From Sulfurimonas sp. (GTDB lineage: Bacteria > Campylobacterota > Campylobacteria > Campylobacterales > Sulfurimonadaceae): a DNA stretch of 40,726 nt. The notes below the pieces were generated by a model, which saw only the letters and a program-made list of their open reading frames with translations, ran no database searches and was not told where the DNA came from. The translations under genes were made by a program, and so were the position numbers. Location: assembly GCA_024513425.1 (NCBI GenBank), contig JANEIH010000007.1, positions 1 to 40,726 of the forward strand, read 5' to 3'. Position 1 is the first letter of the stretch. Every line of letters begins with the position of its first letter. Shown piece after piece: positions 28,104-36,643 of this stretch.

Positions 28104-29357
28104 ATGAAATTTACAAAAATGAGTTTAGTAGCAGCGCTACTGATTGGTTCAAGTGCGTTTGCTATTGACAACACTAAAGTTAATGGTAGTGCAGATCTAT
28201 TTTATAGTACATCAGATAAAGGAACAAAAAGCTTTTTCGATAAAGATAATTCAGCTGCTGGTATTGCTGTAAACTTAAATGTTACTACTGATTTAGTAAA
28301 AAATGATGCTGTAGCAATTACTGCAGGTGCCGGTTATACTGTTCTCTCTACGCTTGGTTTAGAAAACAGCTTAGTTTCTAATGTATGGGGTTCTGCTCTA
28401 TCGACGGGTGCGAAAGTTAAAAATGCAAGCTGGATAAGAGAAGCATGGGTAGCAGCAACAGCTGACAAAACTACACTTAAACTTGGTCGTATGGAATTAG
28501 ATACTCCATTAGCGTTTACTGAGACTTGGTCACTTGAGAAAAATACTTTTGAAGCTGCAGCGATAATCAATCAAGATATTCCAGATACTACATTAGTAGG
28601 TGCATATGTGGGTGCTGGAAATGGTACAGAAGCTCTTGGAGAAAATGCTAGCGGAAAGGTTTCTGGTGCTGAATTAGCAACAGGTGCGGTTGTGAATGAA
28701 AATGGTCACTTTACAACTTATGGCACAGATGGTGCGTGTGCTTTTGGTCTAATCAATAACTCTTTTAAACCATTAACTGTTCAAGCTTGGTACTACGACT
28801 TAAAAAGACTTGCTACTGCATACTGGTTGCAAGCTGACTTAAATATGGAAGGTATTTTAGCAGGTGTCCAATATTCTGCACAAGAGATGAAAGCTGATAA
28901 TAGTTTACACATTTCTAATACAGATGCTGCTTCTGTCTATTCTTTAATGTTAGGTTATGCGATGCAAGATGGTCCTAGTATTAAATTTGGATACTCTGCA
29001 GTAGATAAAAAAGGTTATTTGACTGCTGCAAATACTGCAACTCAAAGCCATGCTTCTAAGCTTTATACGGAAGCATGGTGGAACTATGGTAAAGTAACCC
29101 AACATGATACCAACTCTTTTAATGTAGTTGTTGAAGGTCAAGCTGGTGGTGTTGATTTAGGTCTTTACTGCACAAATGCCGATCAAACAGCTGCTGCTGG
29201 AGATAATGACTTGTCAGAAGTTACTGTTACTGCCGGTAGATCTTTCGGTGCTTTAGATACAACAATAGCATATACTTATGCTAACACTAAAACTAAAACT
29301 GTTGGTGATGAAGAAGCATCTAATATACTCCAAGCATACTTATCATTCAACTTCTAA
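28104..29357 (+). CDS. Major outer-membrane porin (Campylobacterota MOMP-like)
   Basis: A signal peptide of about 20 residues (MKFTKMSLVAALLIGSSAFA) is followed by alternating hydrophobic/polar strands typical of a beta-barrel. The last residues 'YLSFNF' end in Phe, the usual outer-membrane assembly signal. At 417 residues it fits the major porin/Opr-like proteins of Campylobacterota. Composition is rich in Ala, Gly, Thr, Asn and Asp, suggesting a highly expressed surface channel. Strong AAGGAG site, own promoter and a strong terminator make it a monocistronic unit. It carries no copies of the CTCACGC motif that is frequent elsewhere in the window. Confidence 0.85.
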   Translation: MKFTKMSLVAALLIGSSAFAIDNTKVNGSADLFYSTSDKGTKSFFDKDNSAAGIAVNLNVTTDLVKNDAVAITAGAGYTVLSTLGLENSLVSNVWGSALSTGAKVKNASWIREAWVAATADKTTLKLGRMELDTPLAFTETWSLEKNTFEAAAIINQDIPDTTLVGAYVGAGNGTEALGENASGKVSGAELATGAVVNENGHFTTYGTDGACAFGLINNSFKPLTVQAWYYDLKRLATAYWLQADLNMEGILAGVQYSAQEMKADNSLHISNTDAASVYSLMLGYAMQDGPSIKFGYSAVDKKGYLTAANTATQSHASKLYTEAWWNYGKVTQHDTNSFNVVVEGQAGGVDLGLYCTNADQTAAAGDNDLSEVTVTAGRSFGALDTTIAYTYANTKTKTVGDEEASNILQAYLSFNF

Positions 29358-29425
29358 TCTAACTTTAGATTAGAGACTTTAACTATCTCCCCTAGCGGGA
29401 GTTAGGTCTCCCTTATAATTTTTTT
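29353..29425 (+). terminator. Double-hairpin terminator of the porin gene
   Basis: First hairpin: 10-base arms TCTAATCTAA (29353-29362) and TTAGATTAGA (29365-29374), overlapping the stop codon. Second hairpin: CTATCTCCC (29383-29391) and GGGAGTTAG (29397-29405) with a 5-base loop. A T-rich tail follows up to 29425. This is the clearest rho-independent terminator in the window. Confidence 0.8.
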
Positions 29426-29426
29426 C

Positions 29427-30386
29427 ATGAAATTAGTGCTTAAAAAAATCTCTTACATTCTTTTTATGCTCCTTTTAATATCTATTATATCTTTTTTAGT
29501 AATTCACGCAACACCAAACTCTTTCTTTGGAGCAGGTGAATTAAATCCAAATATGACCAAAGAGTCCATAGCAAAGCTCAAAGCTGTTTATGGACTAGAT
29601 AGATCACTATTGCAGCAATATTTTGATTGGATGAAAAATATAGCGACGCTAAATTTTGGCATCTCTTTTGTCAGTGGAGAGGATGTAAGTTCTGAGATTT
29701 TAAAGCGTTTGCCTGTAACACTCTGGATGAATGTCATTACGATTATTGCTGTTTTTATTCTTTCACTTTATCTCGGTATAAGAGCAGCCCTTAATTACGA
29801 AAAGAGGAGTGACTATGTTATCCGTCAGCTCTCACTTTTCTCTTTCTCTATGCCCTCTTTTTATCTGGCACTGCTTTTTATTATTTTTCTCTCCATCAAA
29901 CTATCCCTCTTTCCTATAGCAGGACTACACTCCATAGAGACAAAGGAGGGTTTTGCAAATATTGTTGATATGGCATGGCATTTGATACTGCCAATAGGAG
30001 TTATGATATTTACAGGATTGGGAAGTATGATAATCTATATTCGTTCTTTGACTTTAGAGATACTCAAAAGCGATTACTACTACTTTGCGCGCTCACGAAG
30101 AGTAAGCAAAAAAGAGTTACTACACTACTATCTTCTGCCAAATCTGATGCCACCTATCATTACACTGCTTGGGCTTTCTCTACCGGGACTTATCGGCGGA
30201 AGTGTTATTTTGGAGTCTATCTTTGGAATTGAGGGGATGGGACAGCTGTTTTATCTCTCAGCACTCTCACGCGACTATCCAATCATTATGGGAATTTTGA
30301 TGATAACAGCACTTCTAACGCTACTAGGCAATATGCTAGCAGATTTGATTTTATTTAAGCTCAATCCATATATACAGAGAGCCTGA
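29427..30386 (+). CDS. ABC transporter permease, Opp/Dpp (DppB) type
   Basis: Inner-membrane permease with about six helices. Family signs are the N-terminal 'ISFLVIHATPNSFF', 'VYGLDRSLLQQYFDWMKN', and the C-terminal EAA-like loop 'LPGLIGGSVILESIFGIEGMG'. At 319 residues it matches OppB/DppB, which moves peptides, nickel or other solutes. It is an orphan: the second permease, ATPases and binding protein are not in the window. A TATAAT box at 29414-29419 lies only 7 bases before the ATG and there is no Shine-Dalgarno, so its mRNA may be leaderless; alternatively that box is only part of the porin terminator tail. Confidence 0.88.
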   Translation: MKLVLKKISYILFMLLLISIISFLVIHATPNSFFGAGELNPNMTKESIAKLKAVYGLDRSLLQQYFDWMKNIATLNFGISFVSGEDVSSEILKRLPVTLWMNVITIIAVFILSLYLGIRAALNYEKRSDYVIRQLSLFSFSMPSFYLALLFIIFLSIKLSLFPIAGLHSIETKEGFANIVDMAWHLILPIGVMIFTGLGSMIIYIRSLTLEILKSDYYYFARSRRVSKKELLHYYLLPNLMPPIITLLGLSLPGLIGGSVILESIFGIEGMGQLFYLSALSRDYPIIMGILMITALLTLLGNMLADLILFKLNPYIQRA

Positions 30387-30400
30387 TATAATATTTCTCT

Positions 30401-30446
30401 CAACAGATAAGCTTCTGTTGTCAATATGGGCTTTGCCCATATTGAC
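30401..30446. terminator. Perfect 12-bp palindrome between permease and nusA
   Basis: GTCAATATGGGC (30420-30431) and GCCCATATTGAC (30435-30446) form a perfect 12-bp stem with a 3-base loop. A smaller hairpin CAACAG/CTGTTG (30401-30406/30415-30420) precedes it. It sits between two convergent genes, as a bidirectional terminator would, but neither strand has a clear T-tract, so a factor-dependent site or protein-binding palindrome is also possible. Confidence 0.5.
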
Positions 30447-30451
30447 ATATA

Positions 30452-31585
30452 TTAATTAAACAGAGCCTCAAGTGCATCTACATTATCTTTTTTCTCTTCA
30501 ATCTCGCCATCTTCATTTGTTGTAGCATCTGTCTCAATAAGCTCTATCTGCATACCTGTTAGCATTGATGCTAGACGAATGTTGATACCGCTTTTTCCAA
30601 TCGCTTTACTTTTTTGGTCAGATGGAAGTGTAATGATCGCTTTTTCATTCTCACCTTCTCCATTTTTAACAATCTCTACATGAGAGATAATAGCTGGACT
30701 CATAACGCGTGAAACAAAAAGCTCAGGAATGTTTGTGTACTCGATACAGTCGATATTTTCACCGATAAGTTCCGCACTTACAGAGTTGATGCGTACCCCT
30801 TTTACGCCAACAGTGGCACCAACTGCATCAACTTGTGGATGTGTTGAGAGCAGTGCTGTTTTTGCTCTCTCACCCGGGATACGAGCTGATTTTTCGATAA
30901 TAACAGTACCGTCTGCAATTTCAGGTACTTCAAGTTCTAAAAGTGCCTCTAGGAACTTTGGTGATGTGCGTGAGAGCTCAATTGAGATGCCATGCTCTTT
31001 GTCCATATTTACACGGCGAACAACTGCTTTGATATGATCACCCACTTCAAAAATTTCACCCTTAATACGGCTTTTCATCGGTAATACTGCACGAATCTCA
31101 TTGACTTCTATGTAGGTTGCATTTTGCGCATCGACACGCGTCACACGCCCACTCACAAGTGTGCCTACTTTTGATTTGTACTTATTATAGACTTCATCCT
31201 CTACAAGTCTTTGGATGTGATACTCGATCTCACGGTGAAGTCCTGATGCCGCAGTTCTTCCATAATCTTCAAGGTCATGATCTATTTGTAGTTGGTCACC
31301 TAACTCTACTTGATCATCATACTCTCTAGCATCAGTGATTGAGATATACGCAGGTGCGATCTCCTCATCTTGCAGGCTCTCATCATCATTTTCAACAACT
31401 GTAATAGTTTGAACAATTTTTATATTTTTTGACTCTTCATCTATCATGGCTTCAAAAGCAAAGTTTGGGTTGATGACTCTTTTTGCAGTCTGAATAAATG
31501 CGGTCTTTAAAGCTTCTAAAACTTTTTCTGACTCAAGCCCTTTTTCATGAGCGATTGCTTCTGCAATGTCTAATATTTTTTCCAT
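30452..31585 (-). CDS. nusA: Transcription elongation/termination factor NusA
   Basis: Binds RNA polymerase and affects pausing, termination and antitermination. The N-terminal domain (1-125) starts 'MEKILDIAEAIAHEKGLESEKV'-like, read in parts. An S1 domain (about 135-200) contains 'VSGRVTRVDAQNATYIEV'. Two KH domains follow, with 'AIGKSGINIRLASMLTG' near the C-terminus. At 377 residues it lacks the acidic repeats of E. coli NusA but ends in an acidic segment, as usual for this phylum. AAGGAAA precedes the ATG. It is alone, divergent from the HP0268-like gene, with an unusual inverted-repeat promoter region. Confidence 0.95.
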   Translation of the reverse strand: MEKILDIAEAIAHEKGLESEKVLEALKTAFIQTAKRVINPNFAFEAMIDEESKNIKIVQTITVVENDDESLQDEEIAPAYISITDAREYDDQVELGDQLQIDHDLEDYGRTAASGLHREIEYHIQRLVEDEVYNKYKSKVGTLVSGRVTRVDAQNATYIEVNEIRAVLPMKSRIKGEIFEVGDHIKAVVRRVNMDKEHGISIELSRTSPKFLEALLELEVPEIADGTVIIEKSARIPGERAKTALLSTHPQVDAVGATVGVKGVRINSVSAELIGENIDCIEYTNIPELFVSRVMSPAIISHVEIVKNGEGENEKAIITLPSDQKSKAIGKSGINIRLASMLTGMQIELIETDATTNEDGEIEEKKDNVDALEALFN

Positions 31586-31603
31586 AGTTATTTCCTTAAA
31601 TTT

Positions 31604-31647
31604 TAAGAAATCTTTTTAACAATGATAACTCTTTGGAGGATTTCTTA
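31604..31647 (-). promoter_or_regulatory. nusA leader hairpin
   Basis: TAAGAAATC (31604-31612) and GATTTCTTA (31639-31647) are 9-base inverted arms that would fold in the nusA 5' leader. The loop side carries a CCTCC-like stretch on the minus strand. It could affect nusA translation; this is inferred from shape only. Confidence 0.35.
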
Positions 31648-31657
31648 TTGAAGTAAG

Positions 31658-31740
31658 GCATTGTACTTAAATTCTACTAAAAACATCTTTAATTAGCTTT
31701 TTAGTAGAATTTAAGTATAATGCAGAACTTTTATAATGCA
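31658..31740. promoter_or_regulatory. Mirror-image divergent promoters in a 26-bp inverted repeat
   Basis: Arms at 31658-31683 and 31698-31723 are inverted copies with one mismatch, separated by 14 bases. The right arm carries TATAATGC (+ strand, 31716-31723). The left arm carries TACAATGC on the minus strand (31665-31658), directing transcription of nusA. A further TATAATGCA copy lies at 31732-31740. The two promoters therefore share nearly the same sequence and spacing, suggesting joint control of nusA and the HP0268-like operon. Confidence 0.6.
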
Positions 31741-31755
31741 AAGGAAACTACTTAG

Positions 31756-32001
31756 ATGGATTTAAAATTAGCTAGAGCAGATTTAGGTGCAAAACCAAAA
31801 AAGATTAATTTGGCAAAGATTGAAGAGAAAGTTGTAAGAGAAGAGAGTGTGATTTTTTACTTCGACAGAGAAAATTCCCACAAAAATTTACTTGCATTGC
31901 AAGATCACTTTGAAGGGCAGGGTAGAAGTTTTTACATGAGTGAAGTGAAGTATGGATTGTCAGACAATGACTATATGTACCAAGTTCACATAATGAGCTA
32001 A
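31756..32001 (+). CDS. HP0268-family small nuclease-like protein
   Basis: An 81-residue protein resembling H. pylori HP0268, a small protein that has been reported as a nicking endonuclease and purine-specific ribonuclease. Matching stretches are 'VIFYFDRENSHKNLLAL' in the middle and 'DNDYMYQVHIM' at the end. There is no signal peptide. AAAGGAAA lies before the ATG. Position next to miaB and opposite nusA is conserved in the phylum. Nuclease function is carried over from HP0268 and not shown by a recognised catalytic motif. Confidence 0.75.
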   Translation: MDLKLARADLGAKPKKINLAKIEEKVVREESVIFYFDRENSHKNLLALQDHFEGQGRSFYMSEVKYGLSDNDYMYQVHIMS

Positions 32002-32013
32002 AACGGAATATCT

Positions 32014-33318
32014 GTGAGTAAAAAACTTTTTATTGAGACACTCGGTTGTGCGATGAATTCGCGTGATAGTGAACATATAATCGCATCTCTAAAAGAGAAA
32101 GAGGGTTATGAAACAACAGATGATATGAAGAGTGCCGATCTGATTTTGATTAACACTTGTTCAGTCCGTGAAAAACCTGTTGCAAAGCTTTTCTCAGAAC
32201 TCGGTGTGTTCAATAAAAAGAAGAAAGAGGGTGCAAAGATAGGTGTATGCGGTTGTACTGCTTCACACCTTGGTTATGAGATTATTAGGCGTGCCCCTTA
32301 TGTCAGTTTTGTATTGGGTGCTCGTAATGTTTCAAAGATTACGGAAGTACTACATAAAGAGAGGGCTGTTGAAATTGACATCAATTATGATGAGAGTGAA
32401 TTTGCTTTTGATGATTTTAGAACATCCCCCTATAAAGCCTATATTAATATCTCCATAGGTTGCGACAAACAGTGTGCCTTTTGTATTGTTCCAAAGACGC
32501 GGGGTGAAGAGATCTCTATCCCGGACGAATTAATCATACAAGAAGCACAGCGTGCAGTTGATAATGGTGCAAAAGAGATATTTTTACTCGGGCAAAATGT
32601 CAATAATTATGGTCGCAGATTCTCTTCGTCAGAGCATGAGAAGGTAAATTTTACAGAGCTCCTTCGCCGTCTTTCAAAGATAGAAAATCTTCGCCGTATC
32701 CGCTTTACTTCCCCACATCCTTTTCATATGGATGATGAGTTTATTGAAGAGTTTGCGAACAATCCGAAAATATGCAAGTCGATGCATATGCCACTGCAGA
32801 GTGGAAGTACAAAAGTGCTTAAAGCCATGAAGCGTGGCTACTCTAAAGAGTGGTTCTTAAATCGCGTGAAAAAACTTCGCTTGATTTGTCCTGAAGTAAG
32901 TATCTCTACTGATATCATTGTTGCTTTTCCCGGTGAGAGTGAAGAGGATTTTTTCGAGACGATTGATGTGATGAGAGAGGTGAAATTTGATCAGATATTT
33001 TCCTTTAAATACTCTGCGCGTCCTGAAACGGAAGCAGAGCATTTCCCTGATGTTATAGATCCAAAAGTTGCGTCTGATAGACTTTCATATCTACAGGCAT
33101 TCTATACGGAGATACTTGATGCAAAGAGCCAAAAACAGCTGGGAAAAGTTTATGAAGTCTATTTTGAAGAGCTCAATGCAGATGGGTATGTCTCAGGAAG
33201 AACAGATAATAATCTTGTTGTTAAAGTAAAAGGTTCAGAAGAGTTGCTTGGTAAGTTTAGGGATGTAAAAATCACAAAAATCGGACGAACAATTTATACA
33301 GGTGAGATTCTTGTTTAA
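32014..33318 (+). CDS. miaB: tRNA-2-methylthio-N6-dimethylallyladenosine synthase MiaB
   Basis: Radical-SAM methylthiotransferase that adds the ms2 group to i6A37 of tRNA. The radical-SAM cluster Cys150, Cys154 and Cys157 is in CDKQCAFC. The N-terminal UPF0004 domain supplies Cys12, Cys49 and Cys79/81 for the second cluster, and a C-terminal TRAM domain follows. At 434 residues it is normal. The start is GTG at 32014 with a weak GGAA upstream. It overlaps the following acyltransferase gene by 17 bases. Its cousin rimO lies nearby on the other strand. Confidence 0.95.
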   Translation: MSKKLFIETLGCAMNSRDSEHIIASLKEKEGYETTDDMKSADLILINTCSVREKPVAKLFSELGVFNKKKKEGAKIGVCGCTASHLGYEIIRRAPYVSFVLGARNVSKITEVLHKERAVEIDINYDESEFAFDDFRTSPYKAYINISIGCDKQCAFCIVPKTRGEEISIPDELIIQEAQRAVDNGAKEIFLLGQNVNNYGRRFSSSEHEKVNFTELLRRLSKIENLRRIRFTSPHPFHMDDEFIEEFANNPKICKSMHMPLQSGSTKVLKAMKRGYSKEWFLNRVKKLRLICPEVSISTDIIVAFPGESEEDFFETIDVMREVKFDQIFSFKYSARPETEAEHFPDVIDPKVASDRLSYLQAFYTEILDAKSQKQLGKVYEVYFEELNADGYVSGRTDNNLVVKVKGSEELLGKFRDVKITKIGRTIYTGEILV

Positions 33319-33934
33319 AAAGTTCAGCCGTTCTTTGGCTCTACTTCTTGCCCCTTTTATCGGTTTTTTGACCATTCGTTTTTTATATTTTACAAACAAA
33401 AAATTTTTTTATGTACCAGAATCTATAACAGATGAGCCTGTGATCTTTGCCTGTTGGCATGGAGAGCTTCTTATGCTTCCTTACCTTTACAAACATTATC
33501 GCAAGAAACCACATGCAAAGGTGCTTATCTCTCCGCATTTTGACGGAGAGCTTATCTCTCACACTATCAAATACTTTGGGCTTGGAACACTTGCCGGCTC
33601 ATCAGATAAAAATCCGGTACGCGTGCTTATTCAGGCTATTAAGACCATTAAAGAGGGGTACGATATAGGCATTACTCCCGATGGTCCTAAAGGACCTTGC
33701 CATGAAGTAGCCGACGGCATTATTGTAATGGCACAGCAGGCAAAAGCTAAAATTGTTCTTGTTACAATAAAGCCGACAAAATTTTGGCAGTTAAACTCAT
33801 GGGATAGGTTTACAATTCCAAAACCTTTTGGTATACTTAACTATTATGCAAGCCCCGAGATAGATATTAGCGGTATGGAGCTTGAATCTGCACGCAAATT
33901 ACTCAAAGAGGAGTTACTTAAGTATGAATGCTAA
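33302..33934 (+). CDS. DUF374 lysophospholipid acyltransferase-like protein
   Basis: A 210-residue membrane-associated protein. Residues 9-30 are hydrophobic. The DUF374 pattern is clear: '[14 protein letters not shown]' (50-63), '[10 protein letters not shown]' (76-85) and 'TPDGPKGP' (125-132). By family it resembles lysophospholipid or lipid A/Kdo acyltransferases, so a role in envelope lipid acylation is likely, but the substrate is unknown. It overlaps miaB by 17 bases and the following gene by 11 bases. Confidence 0.85.
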   Translation: MRFLFKKFSRSLALLLAPFIGFLTIRFLYFTNKKFFYVPESITDEPVIFACWHGELLMLPYLYKHYRKKPHAKVLISPHFDGELISHTIKYFGLGTLAGSSDKNPVRVLIQAIKTIKEGYDIGITPDGPKGPCHEVADGIIVMAQQAKAKIVLVTIKPTKFWQLNSWDRFTIPKPFGILNYYASPEIDISGMELESARKLLKEELLKYEC

Positions 33935-34379
33935 AATACTCTTTCCTCTTGTCGCTTTTGGTCTTATAGTAGTCATGGCTGTCTATTTTTTGATTAATCC
34001 TTCGTATGAAAAATCCCTAGAAGCAAAATACTACTATGAAACAGGAGAGTATCAAAAAGCATACGAACTTGCAAATGAAGCCTTTAGTATAGATATTTAC
34101 AATCGTATGGCATCAACGATTATGGCACAGTCTCAGATATCTATGAAGTATAAAAAGTATGTAGATCAGGCAAAAGAGTATCTGCGTGAGATAAATACCA
34201 TAGCATCCAAGCAGAGTATATCAGATGCCGATAGAATAAAAATAAAACTTATGAGTGAGATAATGGTGGGTCTATATGTAAAACTTTCTCCTAGTGTGAT
34301 TACAGATGAGGCTTTAGTAAAAGAAGCAGCAACTTACTGCAAAAACTTTGAGCAACTTCTTGAAAAAGTCAATAGATAA
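33924..34379 (+). CDS. TPR-like membrane protein of unknown function
   Basis: A 151-residue protein from the ATG at 33924 (AGAGGAG 10 bases upstream; an earlier in-frame ATG at 33882 lacks this). One N-terminal membrane segment (about 4-22) is followed by a helical region with TPR-like 'YYETGEYQKAYELANEAF'. The rest is helical and charged, probably periplasmic. I do not recognise the family. It overlaps the acyltransferase by 11 bases and the Xer gene by 32 bases, so it belongs to the operon and may be an accessory to the envelope module that follows. Confidence 0.7.
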   Translation: MNAKILFPLVAFGLIVVMAVYFLINPSYEKSLEAKYYYETGEYQKAYELANEAFSIDIYNRMASTIMAQSQISMKYKKYVDQAKEYLREINTIASKQSISDADRIKIKLMSEIMVGLYVKLSPSVITDEALVKEAATYCKNFEQLLEKVNR

Positions 34380-35196
34380 GAAAAGAGTAGCTTTTTTAGA
34401 CTATTTACAAAAACAGCGAGGCTATTCTGAGCTTACTGTTAAAAGCTACTCAGAAACCTTAAAAGAAGCATTTAAATATATTGAAATTATTGATGAAAAA
34501 AAACATCTACTTTTTAATCTAATGCCGTATCGTATTCATATCGCTTCACTGAATGCAAAAACAATTTCAAAAAAACTCAGTGCTATAAGAAGTTTTGTTA
34601 AGTATCTTGGCGATAACGGTATGCAGGTGCTATTGTCTGCCGATGAGAGTATAAAAGTAGCAAAAACTCTGCCAAAACCGGTGTCGCACGAGCATATTAT
34701 GGAGGCATTAGAGAAAGCACAACCGCAGGAAAAACTTATTGTTTTGATGCTTTATACTTTAGGATTGCGTATCTCTGAACTAGCAACTCTAAAAGTAGAA
34801 GATATCAATGATGAGTGGATTCGTATTGTCGGAAAAGGTAATAAAGAGAGAGATATTCCACTTCTTGAGAGTGTAAAGAGATTAATTGATGAATATTTAT
34901 CAATTTTTACGGTAAAAAAATATCTTTTTGAAAAAAATGGCGAAAGATTAAGCGAAAATAGTCTAAGATATACGATAATTAAACTCTTTGGTCGTGTAGC
35001 CTTGAGTGTAACACCGCACCAACTTCGTCACTCCTATGCCTCATCGCTACTAAATAGCGGTGCGCCGATTGCCGATGTTAGTGAGTTGTTAGGTCACTCC
35101 TCTATGGCTACAACACAAATATATACAAAATTAGGTAGTGTATTGAAACAGCAAAATTATGACAAAGCACACCCTCTTTGCAAGGATGAAAAGTAG
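34348..35196 (+). CDS. Xer-type tyrosine recombinase
   Basis: A 282-residue tyrosine site-specific recombinase. An N-terminal SAM-like core-binding domain (about 12-90) is followed by the catalytic domain. Catalytic residues are all visible: Arg141 (GLRISEL), the hairpin Lys (GKGNK, Lys163/166), His224 and Arg227 (PHQLRHSY), His250 (LGHSS) and nucleophile Tyr259 (QIYTKL). The size fits chromosomal XerC/D/H rather than a phage integrase. It uses a TTG start at 34348 and overlaps the previous gene by 32 bases. No att or dif-like core was identified nearby. It may be the chromosome-dimer resolvase or a second Xer. Confidence 0.88.
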   Translation: MSNFLKKSIDKKRVAFLDYLQKQRGYSELTVKSYSETLKEAFKYIEIIDEKKHLLFNLMPYRIHIASLNAKTISKKLSAIRSFVKYLGDNGMQVLLSADESIKVAKTLPKPVSHEHIMEALEKAQPQEKLIVLMLYTLGLRISELATLKVEDINDEWIRIVGKGNKERDIPLLESVKRLIDEYLSIFTVKKYLFEKNGERLSENSLRYTIIKLFGRVALSVTPHQLRHSYASSLLNSGAPIADVSELLGHSSMATTQIYTKLGSVLKQQNYDKAHPLCKDEK

Positions 35197-36113
35197 TGTT
35201 TGCTAAATTTTTTGAAGCTCTATATCGGAAAGTTTTTATCAATATTATTGTCAAGCGTGCATCAACTGTTGTCTATGTAGAGTTGTATTCTAAAAAAGGG
35301 AGTGCCAACAATATTCACGCAGAGTTTGAGACTATACAGCTCGATGGAAAGCTTTTGGAGTTTATTCAAAACTATGTTAGAGAATCACCTTGTTGCTACA
35401 TTGCTCTTTTAGACTACTCAAACCTACAGGGTGCTTTGCCGACATGCTCAAAAGATCAACTACCATACTATTTTGATCTGAATAATTGTGAGTACAAGTG
35501 TTATAATGGAGAGTGGATCTACTATACATCAAAATCAGAACTGCGTGAGATAGAAAAAATCTACAAAGAGACGGGAGTCGATTTTATCTTCTCTCCATTT
35601 GTCGTACTTGCCAATTTTTTCAAAGATAACATAAGTGGAAATTTAGCACTCTATGCGCTTGTGCAGGAGAGTTTTATCTCTATAGCTGTTTTTGAAAATT
35701 CAAAACTGTTGTATGCTGAACATATAGATATGCAGACAACTAGTGAAATGGATGGTATTCTTTTGACAAATGATGTTGAGGATGATGGTCTTGAGTTGGA
35801 AAATATTGATGAATCCAAAGATGCCAAAGAGAGTCTCTTAGATGGTGATGATATTTTAGAAGAGGTTGATAACGGAAGCTTTAATGAAGATTATCAGCGT
35901 TTTTCACTTATTCAGACATCTGTTGCTCATTTTTATAAAGATGAGAAGTATGAGAGCGCTTTTTTAGAAAGTATCTATATCGCAGATGCAGTTGGCGTGA
36001 GCGGTGACTTGAAAAAGTATCTTGAAGAAGAGATGTTTCTAAATGTTTACATCAAAGAGGCAAAGATAGATGCAGAAGTATGTAAACTTGCAAAAGAGGA
36101 GCTTGGTTTATGA
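35196..36113 (+). CDS. PilM-like (actin-fold) inner-membrane assembly protein, divergent
   Basis: A 305-residue soluble protein with a GTG start in the xer stop. Most of it is unfamiliar, but the C-terminal part 'IQTSVAHFYKDE...' and 'SGDLKKYLEEEMFLNVYI' matches the final actin-like segment of PilM and GspL ('PGL..YL.EELG..V'). A very acidic insert covers about 195-235. It is followed without gaps by a PilN-like and a PilO-like gene, exactly the M-N-O order of type IV pilus/secretion inner-membrane complexes. The assignment rests on order plus this weak similarity. It could instead be a CtsX-type transformation protein or serve another envelope machine. Confidence 0.6.
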   Translation: MFAKFFEALYRKVFINIIVKRASTVVYVELYSKKGSANNIHAEFETIQLDGKLLEFIQNYVRESPCCYIALLDYSNLQGALPTCSKDQLPYYFDLNNCEYKCYNGEWIYYTSKSELREIEKIYKETGVDFIFSPFVVLANFFKDNISGNLALYALVQESFISIAVFENSKLLYAEHIDMQTTSEMDGILLTNDVEDDGLELENIDESKDAKESLLDGDDILEEVDNGSFNEDYQRFSLIQTSVAHFYKDEKYESAFLESIYIADAVGVSGDLKKYLEEEMFLNVYIKEAKIDAEVCKLAKEELGL

Positions 36114-36643
36114 AATACAGCTATATAAAACCACGCAAAAAGACCCCTTTTGCCGAAGATATACAGCTTATTATCATATTTTTTTCCATTACCATCATTA
36201 TATTATTATCAACTTACGCATTTTTATTCTTTAAAGATTACTCTTTTGTCACTGAGAGAGAGACTCTAGTAAAAAACCGCATAGATTTGAAAAAAAATAT
36301 AGAAGATATGGATAGTAAAATTGCCTATATTAAAAAACAAAAAACACTTTCAGAAAAAGTCTTTACACAAAATATGGTACTCAAAGATTCGATCGCCAAT
36401 CTTTTTGATCTTATACCTGATCGTATAACACTCTCGCGTGTAGAGCTTTTACAAAACGGTCTGATTTTATATGGTGTAACGCCAAACAAAGATCTATACA
36501 ACTTTATGTTACAAGCGCCACTGCATTCGATTTTTCAAAAGACATATACAAGTTTTTATCCGACAGATGGCGGTCGGCTATATTTTGTCTCAACAAACTA
36601 CATCAATAAAGATGAGAGTGAGGAGCTAAACAGTGAAGATTAA
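36110..36643 (+). CDS. PilN-like bitopic membrane protein
   Basis: A 177-residue protein with a short cytoplasmic N-terminus, one membrane helix (about 20-45), a charged coiled coil (50-85) and a periplasmic ferredoxin-like domain. The segment 'LIPDRITLSRVELLQNGLILYGVTPN' closely follows the PilN pattern ('LPDGVYLTSL...I.L.G...'). It overlaps the PilM-like gene by 4 bases and the PilO-like gene by 11 bases. In PilMNO complexes this protein docks to PilM at its N-terminus and heterodimerises with PilO in the periplasm. A secretin and ATPase are not in the window. Confidence 0.65.
   Translation: MKYSYIKPRKKTPFAEDIQLIIIFFSITIIILLSTYAFLFFKDYSFVTERETLVKNRIDLKKNIEDMDSKIAYIKKQKTLSEKVFTQNMVLKDSIANLFDLIPDRITLSRVELLQNGLILYGVTPNKDLYNFMLQAPLHSIFQKTYTSFYPTDGGRLYFVSTNYINKDESEELNSED

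Noticed and set aside
33882-33923. Longer start for the TPR-like membrane protein
   Set aside because: The AGAGGAG ribosome site points to 33924, and the extra residues are only the acyltransferase end in another frame.
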